From DASZVB01 sp035545855 (GTDB lineage Bacteria; Myxococcota_A; Polyangia; Polyangiales; Polyangiaceae), in assembly GCA_035545855.1 (NCBI GenBank), contig DASZXK010000192.1:4197-68196 (forward strand): 64,000 nucleotides of DNA. The letters are read 5' to 3'. Position 1 is the first letter of the stretch, and every line of letters begins with the position of its first letter. The notes beneath the pieces are model-generated. The model did not search any database, was not told where the DNA came from, and was given only the letters and a program-made list of their open reading frames with translations. Positions 50,976 to 60,307 of this stretch are shown here, piece after piece. The position numbers were made by a program, and so were the translations under genes.

Positions 50976-51220
50976 CGAATTTCCTCCCCAGGAACCCGTG
51001 CGAACGCGAAGACGCTCGCCCGGGAAAGTTCCGGGTTCTCCGAGGTTAGCAAAGGCATCGCCTTTCGGTCCACGCTTTCTACCCTGCGAAATGTCGATGG
51101 AATCCGGGGCGAGCCGGGCCCGGGTCGGGACTCGGACACGGGGACGCCCCGGATGCTTGGGGCCGTCCGACCGCGGATTCGACGAAATCGGCCGAGTCCT
51201 CGGAAAGCGCGCCGAGAGGC
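50976..51220. other. 245-base gap upstream of the GltG-like gene
   Basis: This is the largest gap inside the Glt/Nfs-like cluster. It carries the Shine-Dalgarno of the GltG-like gene and short GC-rich dyads, for example around CCCGG at 51010-51035, but I found no confident promoter or open frame with coding character. It suggests the GltG-like gene has its own transcription start. Confidence 0.4.
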
Positions 51221-51772
51221 TCAGGTCGGGGGGCCGGAGGCACGGCCCGCCTCGAGCCGCGCGGCGAGAAGGCGCCCCACTTCGTCCCAGCGTGACCGGG
51301 CCCGTTCCTCGGCGGCCGTCACCCGACGGGTGATCTCGAGGCTCGCGCCGGCGAACACGACGCCGGCCACGAGCGACTCCAGTGGGTGAATCCATGCCGC
51401 CGGTCCCGCCGACCCACGGAGGGCGACGTCGAAGACGGCGCCGAAGAGACCGGCGCCGAAGGCGATCCGCGGAAGTGTCCGAGAAAGGGTGGCGCCCTCC
51501 TGCAGCTCCCGACCGACGTCACCGAGGTGCTCGTCCACCGTCACGATGGCGACGGGACGAGACGCCTGCCCGAGAACGCCGGCCGAGACGGCGTCCGCGT
51601 CGGGCGCCGAGAGCAGCGCCGCGAGCGCGGAACGGATTCGAGCCGCGTCGCCCGACTCGAGCGCGCTCCGGAGCGGCGCGGCGTCCGGCACCAGGCGACG
51701 GACCCTGCCGAGCGCCCGGAGCGCGGTCGCGAGCACCCCGACCCCGATCAGGACGACGAGCGACGTCGCCAC
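51221..51772 (-). CDS. TolQ/ExbB-like membrane protein, short and divergent
   Basis: The 183-residue protein (GTG start) has three hydrophobic segments in the TolQ order: a helix at the N-terminus, a cytoplasmic stretch (about 22-95), then LPRIAFGAGLFGAVFDVAL and a third helix around ESLVAGVVFAGASLEI followed by an amphipathic Arg/Glu helix. TolQ/ExbB/MotA proteins form proton channels with TolR/ExbD partners; the Glt machine uses AglR-AglQ-AglS of this family. No TolR/ExbD gene is next to it. The assignment is from topology, not a clear motif, and it sits between the GltG-like and TPR genes. Confidence 0.55.
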   Translation of the reverse strand: MATSLVVLIGVGVLATALRALGRVRRLVPDAAPLRSALESGDAARIRSALAALLSAPDADAVSAGVLGQASRPVAIVTVDEHLGDVGRELQEGATLSRTLPRIAFGAGLFGAVFDVALRGSAGPAAWIHPLESLVAGVVFAGASLEITRRVTAAEERARSRWDEVGRLLAARLEAGRASGPPT

Positions 51773-51781
51773 GGGCGTCCG

Positions 51782-52042
51782 TCAGAACGGATCGCGGGAA
51801 ATGGCCTTCTCGATGCGCTCGAGAAACGGCTGGCGAAGCTCGGCGAGCGTGAGCTTCGGCTGGATCCGGCTGACGTCCACGGCGGCGATGGGCTTCTGCA
51901 CGCGGCCGACGATCGTGACTTCGCTGATCGTGACGACGCGGCCCTTCGCAGAGTCGGCGAGGGCGACAGGCGCCGCGGTCAGCAGGGCCGGCGCCGCGAG
52001 GACGAGAAAGCGGAGAGAACGCATCATGGGAGCATGCCTCAT
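51782..52042 (-). CDS. Small exported protein in the Glt/Nfs-like cluster
   Basis: The 86-residue protein has a signal peptide (MRSLRFLVLAAPALLTAAPVALA) and a 55-residue mature part, ending in FLERIEKAISRDPF, with a beta-type first half (GRVVTISEVTIVGRVQKP). It overlaps the upstream TPR lipoprotein stop by ATGA and precedes the TolQ-like gene by 9 bases. It probably acts in the periplasm as a small partner of the cluster. Met 7 is an alternative start. No family recognised. Confidence 0.7.
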   Translation of the reverse strand: MRHAPMMRSLRFLVLAAPALLTAAPVALADSAKGRVVTISEVTIVGRVQKPIAAVDVSRIQPKLTLAELRQPFLERIEKAISRDPF

Positions 52043-53607
52043 TTCTGCGGGAACGCCGCGCTCGAGCCGGCGCTACCGGCTGGAGCAGGAGCAGCCGGAG
52101 CGCCGCCGGTCGCGCCGCCCGTGAGCGGCGGCGGTGCAGCGCCGGCGGCCGCGGGCTTTACAGGGGCTGCCGCGGCGGGCGCGGCATCCATCTTTCCGGT
52201 CGCGGTGGCCTGCGTCGCTGGCGCCGCAGGTGTCGCGGCGGGGGCCGCGGCGCCGGGCGCAGGCGCGGGTGCAGCGGCGGGCGCGGGTTCCGGCGGGGGA
52301 GACGCCGCTTCGGCGGCGAGGATCGCCTTCTTGTTCTTCGCGCGGCCGAGGAGTTCGTCCGTGTCGTCCCCGGCGCCGGCCTTCGTGCGCGGGCGCATCG
52401 CCTTGAACTGTTCGAGCTCGGCGATCGCCTTGTCGATCGCGGTCGTCGGAGTGACGCCGGGCACGCCCGTCGAGAAGAGATAGAGGAGGCCGAGGTCGTA
52501 GTGGACCTCCGCGTTCGTCGGATCCTTCGAGAGCACCCACTGGAAGTGCTTCAGCGAATCGGCCGGACGTCCCTGGAGACGGTAGGCGTCGCCCAGATTG
52601 AGGTGCACGAGCGTGTTGGAGGCATCGTAGCCGAGCGCATTCTCGAGGAGGGGAACCGCTTCCGTCGCATTGCCGGCCTCGAGCATGTACTTCGCGAGGT
52701 TCAGCTTCGCCTCGACGAGATCGGGGCGGAGCTCCGTCGCGCGCTTGAAGTCCGCGAACGCCTGGCGACGCTTGTTCTGCTCTTTGTAGATGAGGCCGCG
52801 AAGCAGGAGCGCTTCCGCGTTGTCCTTGTCCCGCGGCGGGTTCTCCGGCCCGTAGCCGTCCAGGATTGCGGTGAGCGCGTAGAGGGCGAGATCGAGCCGC
52901 CGGTTCCGGTAGTGATCGCGAGCGAGCGTCACCATGGCGGGGCGGTAATCCGGGTTCTTCTTCAGCGCCTCCTGCGCGAGCTGCTGCGCCGCGCCGGAGT
53001 CCTTCTGGATCGACTTCACCTCGGCGAGCGAGGCGAGCACCGCCGCGCTGTCCGGAAGCATCGCGCGCTCCCGGTTCAGGAAGTCCTCCGCCTCGCTCGC
53101 GTCCCCCGTGCGAGCGAGCAGCATGGAGTACGCGGCGATCGCCGGCTCGTAGTCCTTCACGATGCCGAACGCCTGCCTGTACGAAGCGAGCGCCTGCGTC
53201 TTGTTCCCGAGCCGCTCCTGCACGACGCCGAGCGAAAACTGCGCCTGATACGCGTTCGCGTCCGCCTCCGCGGCACGGGAAAACTGCGCCTTCGCGCCGG
53301 CGAGATCGCCGGCCTGGAATGCCTGGAGCCCCGCCTGGTACGCCTGCATCGCCGCGGCGTTCATCGGTGGCCGCTTCGGCGCTTCGGGCGCGGCCGCGGT
53401 GGGCGCGTCGCTCGCGGCGTATTGCTGACCGCTCGCGGTGGTCGCCACTTGCGAGGTCGCGGGGCCGGAAGCGGCGGCCTCCGGGGAGCCGGGCGCCGGG
53501 GCGCCCGTCGGCGTCTTCGCGTCCACCTTCGCGCCGCCACCGCAGGCGACGAGCGCGAGCCCGAGCGCCGACAGGGACGTGAAGCGAACCAGTGCGTTCG
53601 TCGTCAT
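52039..53607 (-). CDS. TPR lipoprotein similar to GltE/AglT or NfsE
   Basis: The 522-residue protein has a lipoprotein signal (SALGLALVACGGG), a short linker and at least seven TPR-like helical pairs (about 80-400), for example AYQAGLQAFQAGDLAGAKAQ, LRGLIYKEQNKRRQAFADF and LVHLNLGDAYRLQGRPADSL. A long Ala/Pro/Gly tail follows. It fits the outer-membrane/periplasmic TPR component of the Glt and Nfs machines. ATG 53607 is preferred because GAGGAG (53620-53615) sits 7 bases before it and overlaps the upstream stop; an ATG at 53622 lacks a site. It is coupled to the small exported protein downstream. Confidence 0.8.
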   Translation of the reverse strand: MTTNALVRFTSLSALGLALVACGGGAKVDAKTPTGAPAPGSPEAAASGPATSQVATTASGQQYAASDAPTAAAPEAPKRPPMNAAAMQAYQAGLQAFQAGDLAGAKAQFSRAAEADANAYQAQFSLGVVQERLGNKTQALASYRQAFGIVKDYEPAIAAYSMLLARTGDASEAEDFLNRERAMLPDSAAVLASLAEVKSIQKDSGAAQQLAQEALKKNPDYRPAMVTLARDHYRNRRLDLALYALTAILDGYGPENPPRDKDNAEALLLRGLIYKEQNKRRQAFADFKRATELRPDLVEAKLNLAKYMLEAGNATEAVPLLENALGYDASNTLVHLNLGDAYRLQGRPADSLKHFQWVLSKDPTNAEVHYDLGLLYLFSTGVPGVTPTTAIDKAIAELEQFKAMRPRTKAGAGDDTDELLGRAKNKKAILAAEAASPPPEPAPAAAPAPAPGAAAPAATPAAPATQATATGKMDAAPAAAAPVKPAAAGAAPPPLTGGATGGAPAAPAPAGSAGSSAAFPQK

Positions 53608-53614
53608 CCGCTCT

Positions 53615-53620
53615 CTCCTC
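53615..53620 (-). promoter_or_regulatory. Shine-Dalgarno that fixes the TPR lipoprotein start
   Basis: GAGGAG on the minus strand lies 7 bases before ATG 53607 and overlaps the TGA of the upstream TPR gene. It supports the shorter start over the in-frame ATG at 53622, which has no such site. Confidence 0.6.
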
Positions 53621-56600
53621 ATTGCGGGATCACCGGCAACGGAGCCGCCGTTCCGTTCGATTCGGGTGCCGTGACGAGGCCCGGACGGATCCGGAGGAAC
53701 ATCCCGGGCGTGTAGTTCAGGTCCTTCACGCGAGACGCGTACTGCGGGAGTTTCGCCTCCCCGATGACGTCCGTGAAGAACGCGAGACGCTGGATCGCGC
53801 GGACGATGGCGGGATTGGAGACGTTGTATCGCCTCGCGAGCATCACCGCGTTCCCATACCGGTCGATCATGATCTGATCGGCGCTGTTGAGCTCTTGCTC
53901 CCGCTTGTCGCGCCAGGCATTCGTGACGTTCGTCCGCGCGGCGTCGGCCTTCTCCTGAAGGTCGGGGTTATCACTCGTCTCCGCCATCTTGAGGAGCTGC
54001 TCCGTCTTCTTGTCGAACATGACGAGAGCCGGAGGCCGCGTCTCGTAGAGGCCCGTGCGGAGCGAATCGTAGAGCGACCCTTGCCGTGCGATCGCCGCGG
54101 CCGCCCACTCGGGCGCCGCGTAGTCGTCCACGATGCGCTGGAGCTTGTCGTACCACTTCTTCGCCTCCACCGCGTCCGACTGGTAGTTCTTGATGACCTC
54201 GACGGCGGTGCCCTTGTAGTGGTGGTGGCCCGTGTCGTAGTCGAACCCGGATCGGATGTCCTGGTCGGCCAGGGTGAACGCGCCCTCGGCCGCCATCGCT
54301 GCCTCGGGCGATCCGACGGCGCTGTTCGTGCCGTCCTTGTTCTTCGGTGCGACCGCCTTGTAGCGGTCGAACGCCTTGATCGTGTCGTCCCACGCCGCGT
54401 TCACGCTCGGCGCCTTGGACGCACGTTTCGAACGAGCCACGTTGTACGCGGCCTGGACCACGAACTGCGCGGCCGCGTCGTTGTTCTTGTTCGCGTCGTA
54501 GTAGTTCTTCATCGAGAGCTCGGCCTTGCGCCGTGCCGCCTCGTTCGCGCCCGTGTCCGGGGAGAGCTCGTCCCACTTCTTCAGGTCCGCGCTCGCGACG
54601 ATGAAATCAGCCTCGGCGCGCTCCTTCGGGGAGGCGCCGAGGGAGATGAAACGATCCTTCGCCCGTCCCATCGCGCTCGTATTTCCGAGGCTCGCGTAGA
54701 GACTCATCGCCTGCTTCGCCGCGGCGCGCTGGTCGGCCTGGGTGAAGCTCTCGTTCCGGCTGATCGTGTCGAAAGTCTCCGCGGCCTTCGGATAGTCGAA
54801 GAACAGGACGCGCGCGTTCGCGAGGGCGTCGTACGCGTTCTTCAGGAACCCGACGCGACGCTCGTACTCCTTCGGATCGGCCTGGACCGGAGGCGAAGCC
54901 TTCGGGTCCCCGTGCTGGAGCTGGTCCAGTTTCTTCGGGTTTCCGTAGTTCGCGATGAACAGCTCGTACATCGCGATCGCCTTGTCGTACTCGCCGACCT
55001 GCTTGTACGCGTACGCGCCGTTCATCGCGGCCTCGGGGGCTTCGTTGCGCCCCGGCGCGGCGTCGAGGGCCGTCTTGTACGCGGCGGCGACCTGACGCCA
55101 CTTCTTGTCCCGCTCGGGACCGGGCGGCATCTTCTCCGCTTCCTTGTAGAGATCTTGCGCGGACGCGTACGCCGCGCCCTGCAAGATGGGCTTCCTGAAC
55201 GCCTCGTCCGCCGCCCGCGAGTCCTCGTCGTACGCGCAGCTCTTCGCCTGCGCGAGTCGCGTGGCCTCGGCCGCGTCCTGCCGCTTCGCGGCCATGCTGA
55301 TGAGCTGGGACCACGCCTTGTAGCCCCACTCGTTCTGGCCGCAGTTCTGCTCGTAGATCGGCGTGTAACGGGCCTTCGCTTCGTCGAAGTGACCGTAGAG
55401 GAAGAAGTAGTCGGCCGCCTGGAAGGCGTAGAGCAGCCCGTTGTGCTCCGGGTCGCGATCGGACGGCACCCGCGCGTTGTAGTCGTCGCGAGCACGAACC
55501 GCATCCATCACCTCGGGCGGCATCGGGTCGGTGACGACCTTCTGAGTCTCGCCTTCCCCGGTGACCTTGAGCTCGGCGCGCTTCTCGATGCCGGTGGAGC
55601 CGCCGGACTGATCGAACTGACGGTACTTGTCCTCGAGGACCTTCTCGGCGATCGAGACGAGGTAATACGCGGACGGCTGGAGGTACTTGTCGTCCTCGTT
55701 CGAATCGCGGACCTCCGTCGCGGAGTCCCGCGCGAGCTTGATCTCGTCGGGAGTCGGGGTCTTCTCGATCGCGATCTGGAGAACGACGATCCAGTAGCGG
55801 GCGTCCGCGAGCCAGAAGCGGCTCTCGTACGAATCCAGCGCCGTGGGATCCTGGGCGATGTAGGCCGCCCAGCCCGTCTCGGCGAGGCGATACTCCGCGA
55901 TGGCCTTCTCGAGGTGCTGCTTCTGCTCGCCGGCGTCCGACAGCTCCTTGGCGCGCTGGAACTCCGCGCGGGCGAAGTTCGTGTGGTCGGCGGCCGCGCG
56001 CTGGAGGCCGTTCTTGACGAGCTCTTCCGCCGCGGCGAGCGCCTCGGGGTCGTCCCGGTTCGCGTCCGTCCACGGGGTCGTCCCGACGTAGGCGGCGAGT
56101 TTCGTTCGAGCCTCGAGCGCCTTGCCGGAGTACTCGGCCTTCACCGGCGAGCCTTCCGGCGCGAGCCGCGCGAGCTGATCGTACAGCTCGGCGACCTTGT
56201 TCTGCATCTTCGGCGCGTCCCGATCCATCGGGAACTTCTTCAGCGTCAGCTCCAGAACGGCGATCGCGTTCCGGTTCTGCGTGATCTCGATGAACTCCTG
56301 CGCGAGCGCCTTGTAGATCTCCACCGTCCACTTCTTGTCCTGCGGGATGAGCGCAGGATCCTGGACGCGGTCGATCGCGATCCTCATCTTGTCCTCGGCG
56401 ACGACGGGGTTCGTCTCCACGTCGAGGACGTCGTTCCTGGGGATGTTCGGGTGATCGGCGGGTGGACCGTCGAAGTCCACGTACGTCAGCGAACCGGCGA
56501 TGTACGTGTACGCCTCCTGCCGGAAGTCCGCGCCCGGGTCCCCCGTCTTCGCTTCCTGCTCGTCGGCGTAGTGCAGGAGGTTCACGAACTGCTGCACCGC

Positions 56601-57896
56601 GGTCTTGTACCGCTGCTGCTTGAAGTACGTCCAAGCGCGCTTGTACATCGCGACGCCGTAGAGCGGCGGCTTCTCGAACTTCATCGAGTGCTCGTACGCG
56701 CTCATCGCGCGGCTGAGCTCGTACGGCCCGCCCGAAACGTCGACCTGGTCGAAGTGATAGTTGCCGATCTGCCACCAGACCTCGGCGACGTACTTCGGCT
56801 CCGTGCCCGGCTCGACGTGCTGCGCGACGGGCTCGCACGTCTCCGGGTACGGGTCCTTGAAGCGGAGCTCGTCGTCGTCCTTCTTGAGGAGCGTCGTGCC
56901 GGCCTTGCCCGCCTTCGCAGGCGGCGTGTACTTGCGCTTGCCACCGCCCGCGCCGACCTGGTCGAGCGGAATCGGGTGCCGGTTGTACCAGTCGTTCCAG
57001 AACTTCTCGTCGTGATCCTGGGCCAGCGGCGTGAGAGCGATCTTCTCGGGGTTCGTCGGATCGTCCTTCACCGGATACTGGTTCAGGCAGACGAGGGCAC
57101 GCCACGCCTGCTGGCCCTCGGCGAGCCTCGACGAATCCGTGTAGGCGTGGCCGAGGAAGTAGTAGACGCCGGCGATCTCCTCGTACTTCGGGTACTCGCG
57201 GATGATCCGCCGGTAGAGGTCGATGGCGGGCTTCAACGTCTTGGACAGATCCCCTTCGAAGTCCGAACGAGCGCGCTCTTCGTACAGAGCGGCGAGTCGG
57301 TACATCGCGTCCGGAGTCGCCTCTTCGTTCGCGTTCGGGCCGCTGTACGTCTCGATGAACTGCTCGAGCCGACGGATGGCCTCGTCACGCGCATCGGCGA
57401 GCGCCTTCTGCTCGGTGCCGATCTCGCGATCGAGCGCGGAGAGCACACGGCGACGCTTCTCGTCGTAGTGGTGCCTCACGATCATCGTCAGCGTGTCTCG
57501 GTAGTCCTTCGCGGCCGACTGGTACTCCCCGAGCTCCTTCTGGAGCTGGTCCATCGCCGAGAGCTGAGCCGCGGAGGGTGGCGGGAGCGTCGAAGCGCGA
57601 CGGGGCGTCGTTCTTCCGGCCGTCGGCGCCGGCGGATTCAGGGAGGGCGCGGCACCGGCGCCCCCGGGGCCCGCGGTGGTCGGCGCGGTGCCCTCGCCGC
57701 CCTTGGCGGCGCCGCCCGAGTCCTTGTCCTTCGCGGAGTTCTTGTCCGTCGCCTTCGAGGCGTCCGCCGCCTTCGCGGAATCGGCCTTCGAGGCGCTCTT
57801 GTCCGCGGCGCCCGCGGACGAAGCGGCCGGCGCCGTGGTCTGGGCGAATGCCCCGGTCACCAACGACACGACGAGTAGCGCCGACAGGGGGCGCAT
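53619..57896 (-). CDS. Large exported TPR protein similar to GltD/NfsD
   Basis: The 1425-residue protein has a signal peptide (LLVVSLVTGAFAQ), a low-complexity Ala/Lys/Ser/Asp linker (about 20-110), a coiled-coil-like helix and then TPR or TPR-like helical repeats over most of its length (AIDLYRRIIREYPKYEEIAGV, MYKRAWTYFKQQRYKTAVQQF, AIAMYELFIANYGNPKKLDQL). The size and repeat content match the giant periplasmic TPR proteins of the Glt and Nfs complexes. It lies 11 bases downstream of another TPR protein. Its likely role is a periplasmic scaffold. The opposite strand has an equally long open frame, which is only a GC artefact. Confidence 0.8.
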   Translation of the reverse strand: MRPLSALLVVSLVTGAFAQTTAPAASSAGAADKSASKADSAKAADASKATDKNSAKDKDSGGAAKGGEGTAPTTAGPGGAGAAPSLNPPAPTAGRTTPRRASTLPPPSAAQLSAMDQLQKELGEYQSAAKDYRDTLTMIVRHHYDEKRRRVLSALDREIGTEQKALADARDEAIRRLEQFIETYSGPNANEEATPDAMYRLAALYEERARSDFEGDLSKTLKPAIDLYRRIIREYPKYEEIAGVYYFLGHAYTDSSRLAEGQQAWRALVCLNQYPVKDDPTNPEKIALTPLAQDHDEKFWNDWYNRHPIPLDQVGAGGGKRKYTPPAKAGKAGTTLLKKDDDELRFKDPYPETCEPVAQHVEPGTEPKYVAEVWWQIGNYHFDQVDVSGGPYELSRAMSAYEHSMKFEKPPLYGVAMYKRAWTYFKQQRYKTAVQQFVNLLHYADEQEAKTGDPGADFRQEAYTYIAGSLTYVDFDGPPADHPNIPRNDVLDVETNPVVAEDKMRIAIDRVQDPALIPQDKKWTVEIYKALAQEFIEITQNRNAIAVLELTLKKFPMDRDAPKMQNKVAELYDQLARLAPEGSPVKAEYSGKALEARTKLAAYVGTTPWTDANRDDPEALAAAEELVKNGLQRAAADHTNFARAEFQRAKELSDAGEQKQHLEKAIAEYRLAETGWAAYIAQDPTALDSYESRFWLADARYWIVVLQIAIEKTPTPDEIKLARDSATEVRDSNEDDKYLQPSAYYLVSIAEKVLEDKYRQFDQSGGSTGIEKRAELKVTGEGETQKVVTDPMPPEVMDAVRARDDYNARVPSDRDPEHNGLLYAFQAADYFFLYGHFDEAKARYTPIYEQNCGQNEWGYKAWSQLISMAAKRQDAAEATRLAQAKSCAYDEDSRAADEAFRKPILQGAAYASAQDLYKEAEKMPPGPERDKKWRQVAAAYKTALDAAPGRNEAPEAAMNGAYAYKQVGEYDKAIAMYELFIANYGNPKKLDQLQHGDPKASPPVQADPKEYERRVGFLKNAYDALANARVLFFDYPKAAETFDTISRNESFTQADQRAAAKQAMSLYASLGNTSAMGRAKDRFISLGASPKERAEADFIVASADLKKWDELSPDTGANEAARRKAELSMKNYYDANKNNDAAAQFVVQAAYNVARSKRASKAPSVNAAWDDTIKAFDRYKAVAPKNKDGTNSAVGSPEAAMAAEGAFTLADQDIRSGFDYDTGHHHYKGTAVEVIKNYQSDAVEAKKWYDKLQRIVDDYAAPEWAAAAIARQGSLYDSLRTGLYETRPPALVMFDKKTEQLLKMAETSDNPDLQEKADAARTNVTNAWRDKREQELNSADQIMIDRYGNAVMLARRYNVSNPAIVRAIQRLAFFTDVIGEAKLPQYASRVKDLNYTPGMFLRIRPGLVTAPESNGTAAPLPVIPQ

Positions 57897-57907
57897 CACC
57901 ACGGATC

Positions 57908-60307
57908 TCACTGCTGGCCTCCGGCGTCGTCGAGCACCTCTCGGAGCTCGTCGTTCAGGTTCTGCTCTTCGCGGGCACGCTCGCGCTGGAGATCTCGCAC
58001 GCGGAACCGCTGCTCCTCTCGGATCTCCCACGCCTGCTGCACGATGCCGACGTCCGCCCGGAGGACGATGCTCTTCAGCTTGTCCCGCACGAGCCCGAAG
58101 TTCTTCATCGCGACTTCCCCGACGAGGAGGCGCGCGTTCTGGTCGAGCGTGTCCAGCCGATCGGCGTAGCCTCGGAGGTTCTCGGCCTCCTCGTTCACCT
58201 GCCGCTGAAGCTCGACCGCGCCCGTCCGGACCCTTTCTTCCAGATCCTTCCGGAGCCCGTCCAGCCGCGCGTCGACGGCATCCGCCTTCGAGAGGAGCGC
58301 GTCGATGGTCCTCGCGTACGCGACGGTGTCCACGTCCGCCTGGCCTGCCGCCGCGAGCTGCACTTCGCGGCCGAGAGCCTCCCGGAACTGCTGCCGGGTC
58401 GCGTCGTCGTCCACGTAGCGCTGATCGCCGAAGCCGATCTGGACGCGCCCCATCTCGATGGCCTCCCGGTACGACTGGATTCGTTCGCGGTACGTCGCGA
58501 GATCCCGCTCGTTCGCCTCGAGCTCGGCGCGGAACCGCTCGCGGGAAACGGGATCCTTCACCTGGCCCGTTCGATCGGCCTCGTCCAGCAGGCGACGAAG
58601 CGCGTTGGTCATCGCCTGGAGCTTGTCCGCCTCTATCGTGAGGCCCTGGAGCTTCTGGGAGACCTGGTTCCACTGACGTTCGCCGGAGTTCTCCCGAGCG
58701 AGGAAGTCGGCCTCGGTGACTGGCAGATAGCCGAGCCGCTTCATGAGCGCGCGGCGCTGATCCCGGACCTGCCCGGCCTCTCCGGAAAGCGAGCCGGGGT
58801 TCACGCTGTCGAGTCCCTGCGCGAGCGCGAGCCGGGCCAGCGCCACCTTGTTCTCCAGCCCGATGGCTTCCTGCAGGCCCGCCTTGAGCTCCGGGAACGC
58901 GCGAGCGCGCGTCGGAGAAGAGAGCACCGCCGTCAGCTTCCGCACGAGATCTCGGGAGCGCTTGATGAGGTCCCTCGAGCGAGTCACGTCGTCGATGACG
59001 CCGAAGAGGCGATCGTCCTCCGCGGCTTCGCGGACCCACTTCAGCACCGTCGCGGGGACCGGCGCGCGCGCGTCGTCGATCTGCTCCTCGACGAGACGGT
59101 CGTAGTAGACAGTCGGGTCCGTCGTCGAAGACAGGAAGCCGTCGACCTTCTTCCGCATCGGGTCGAACTCCTGGCGGACGCTCTCGTAGAGCTCGAGCGC
59201 GCGATCGAACATGCCCGAGCGAAGCATGAGGTCGGCGCGGAGGAGGGAGCCGTCCGCGAGGTGAAGGCTCTCGGGCGCGGTCACGCTGAGCACCTCGAGC
59301 GCGCGCTGCGCCCGCTGGTTGTCCCCCAGGCGAACGTACACCCAGGCGAGCTCGTAGAGCATGTCGCTGAACTCGGGCGAGCCGCGATCGACGTGGCTGT
59401 AGGCCTCGGCGGCGTCCAAGTAGTTCTCCGTCTCGTAGAAGAGCCGACCGATGGCCATCCACGCGAGGTCGATCACGTGGCGATGGGCGTCGCTGTCCGC
59501 GGGAAGCTGCGTCACCTTGTGGAACTGCTCGATCGCGGCGGCGAACCGTTCGGCACCCTGTTGCGGCTGGGACTTGTCCCCGCTGGCGGCAGGCGCGGCG
59601 GCCGGCGCCTTCGCGAGCGCTTCCTTCATGGCGACGACGCCCTGGACGTACGCCGCCTGGTGCGCGTAGTCGCTCGTCTTCGGCACCGAGTCGAGCGCGC
59701 CGCGCGCACTCGGGAGATCCCCCCGGGCGAGGTACGCCTTTCCGCGCGCGTACTGGAGGGACCCGCTCGCGTCGCTCGGCGGCAGGGACGCGATCTTCTG
59801 GAAGACGTAGTCCAGCACGTCGGTGTGCTGCGTCCGGATGGAGACGTCCACGAGGCGGCTCAGCGAGCGCCCGACGTAGGCGTCGTAGGGCGCCGTCATC
59901 CCGTGATCGACGATGTCCTTGTAGTGACGGGAGGCCGCGAGGTGCTGCTCGTCCTTGAAGTACGTCTCGCCGAGGAGGAACGTCGCGTCGGCGTTCGAGG
60001 CCTCGGGCACCTGCCCCCGCCGGTGAAGCTCGAGGACCTGGGAGAAGACGTCGACCGCGCGGGCGTAGTCCCCCGTACGCATCAAGAGCTCTCCGGCGAC
60101 GATGCGCTTCTCCGGCGTCTCCGTCTGCCGCTTCGCCTTGTCGATCGCGGCCTGGACGTTTCCCACGTCCGACTCTGCGCCGCGAATCGCCTGTTCGGCC
60201 TTGCCCCGGGCCTCGGCCGCGTCGACTGCGAACGCGGATCGAGCTGGAATCAAGCCGAGCAGGGCGGCCGCGAGCGCCGCACCTCGGGCTCCGCGACGAA
60301 AGGTCAT
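57908..60307 (-). CDS. Exported TPR/coiled-coil protein of the Glt/Nfs-like cluster
   Basis: The 799-residue protein has a signal peptide (GARGAALAAALLGLIPARS), TPR-like repeats (about 60-420: RTGDYARAVDVFSQVLEL, LAWMAIGRLFYETENYLDAA) and, from about 450, long charged helices rich in Glu, Arg and Gln that should form coiled coils (ELEANERDLATYRERIQSYR, RERAREEQNLNDELREVL). It overlaps the upstream gene by ATGA and precedes the larger TPR gene by 11 bases. I infer a periplasmic structural role. I cannot say which Glt or Nfs protein is its closest relative. Confidence 0.75.
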   Translation of the reverse strand: MTFRRGARGAALAAALLGLIPARSAFAVDAAEARGKAEQAIRGAESDVGNVQAAIDKAKRQTETPEKRIVAGELLMRTGDYARAVDVFSQVLELHRRGQVPEASNADATFLLGETYFKDEQHLAASRHYKDIVDHGMTAPYDAYVGRSLSRLVDVSIRTQHTDVLDYVFQKIASLPPSDASGSLQYARGKAYLARGDLPSARGALDSVPKTSDYAHQAAYVQGVVAMKEALAKAPAAAPAASGDKSQPQQGAERFAAAIEQFHKVTQLPADSDAHRHVIDLAWMAIGRLFYETENYLDAAEAYSHVDRGSPEFSDMLYELAWVYVRLGDNQRAQRALEVLSVTAPESLHLADGSLLRADLMLRSGMFDRALELYESVRQEFDPMRKKVDGFLSSTTDPTVYYDRLVEEQIDDARAPVPATVLKWVREAAEDDRLFGVIDDVTRSRDLIKRSRDLVRKLTAVLSSPTRARAFPELKAGLQEAIGLENKVALARLALAQGLDSVNPGSLSGEAGQVRDQRRALMKRLGYLPVTEADFLARENSGERQWNQVSQKLQGLTIEADKLQAMTNALRRLLDEADRTGQVKDPVSRERFRAELEANERDLATYRERIQSYREAIEMGRVQIGFGDQRYVDDDATRQQFREALGREVQLAAAGQADVDTVAYARTIDALLSKADAVDARLDGLRKDLEERVRTGAVELQRQVNEEAENLRGYADRLDTLDQNARLLVGEVAMKNFGLVRDKLKSIVLRADVGIVQQAWEIREEQRFRVRDLQRERAREEQNLNDELREVLDDAGGQQ

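Noticed and set aside
53592..57878. A 1428-codon open frame on the plus strand opposite the large TPR protein
   Set aside because: The translation is Arg/Leu/Val/Asp-rich with no domain, signal or repeat pattern. It mirrors the GC-rich third positions of the real minus-strand gene, which has a signal peptide and TPR units.
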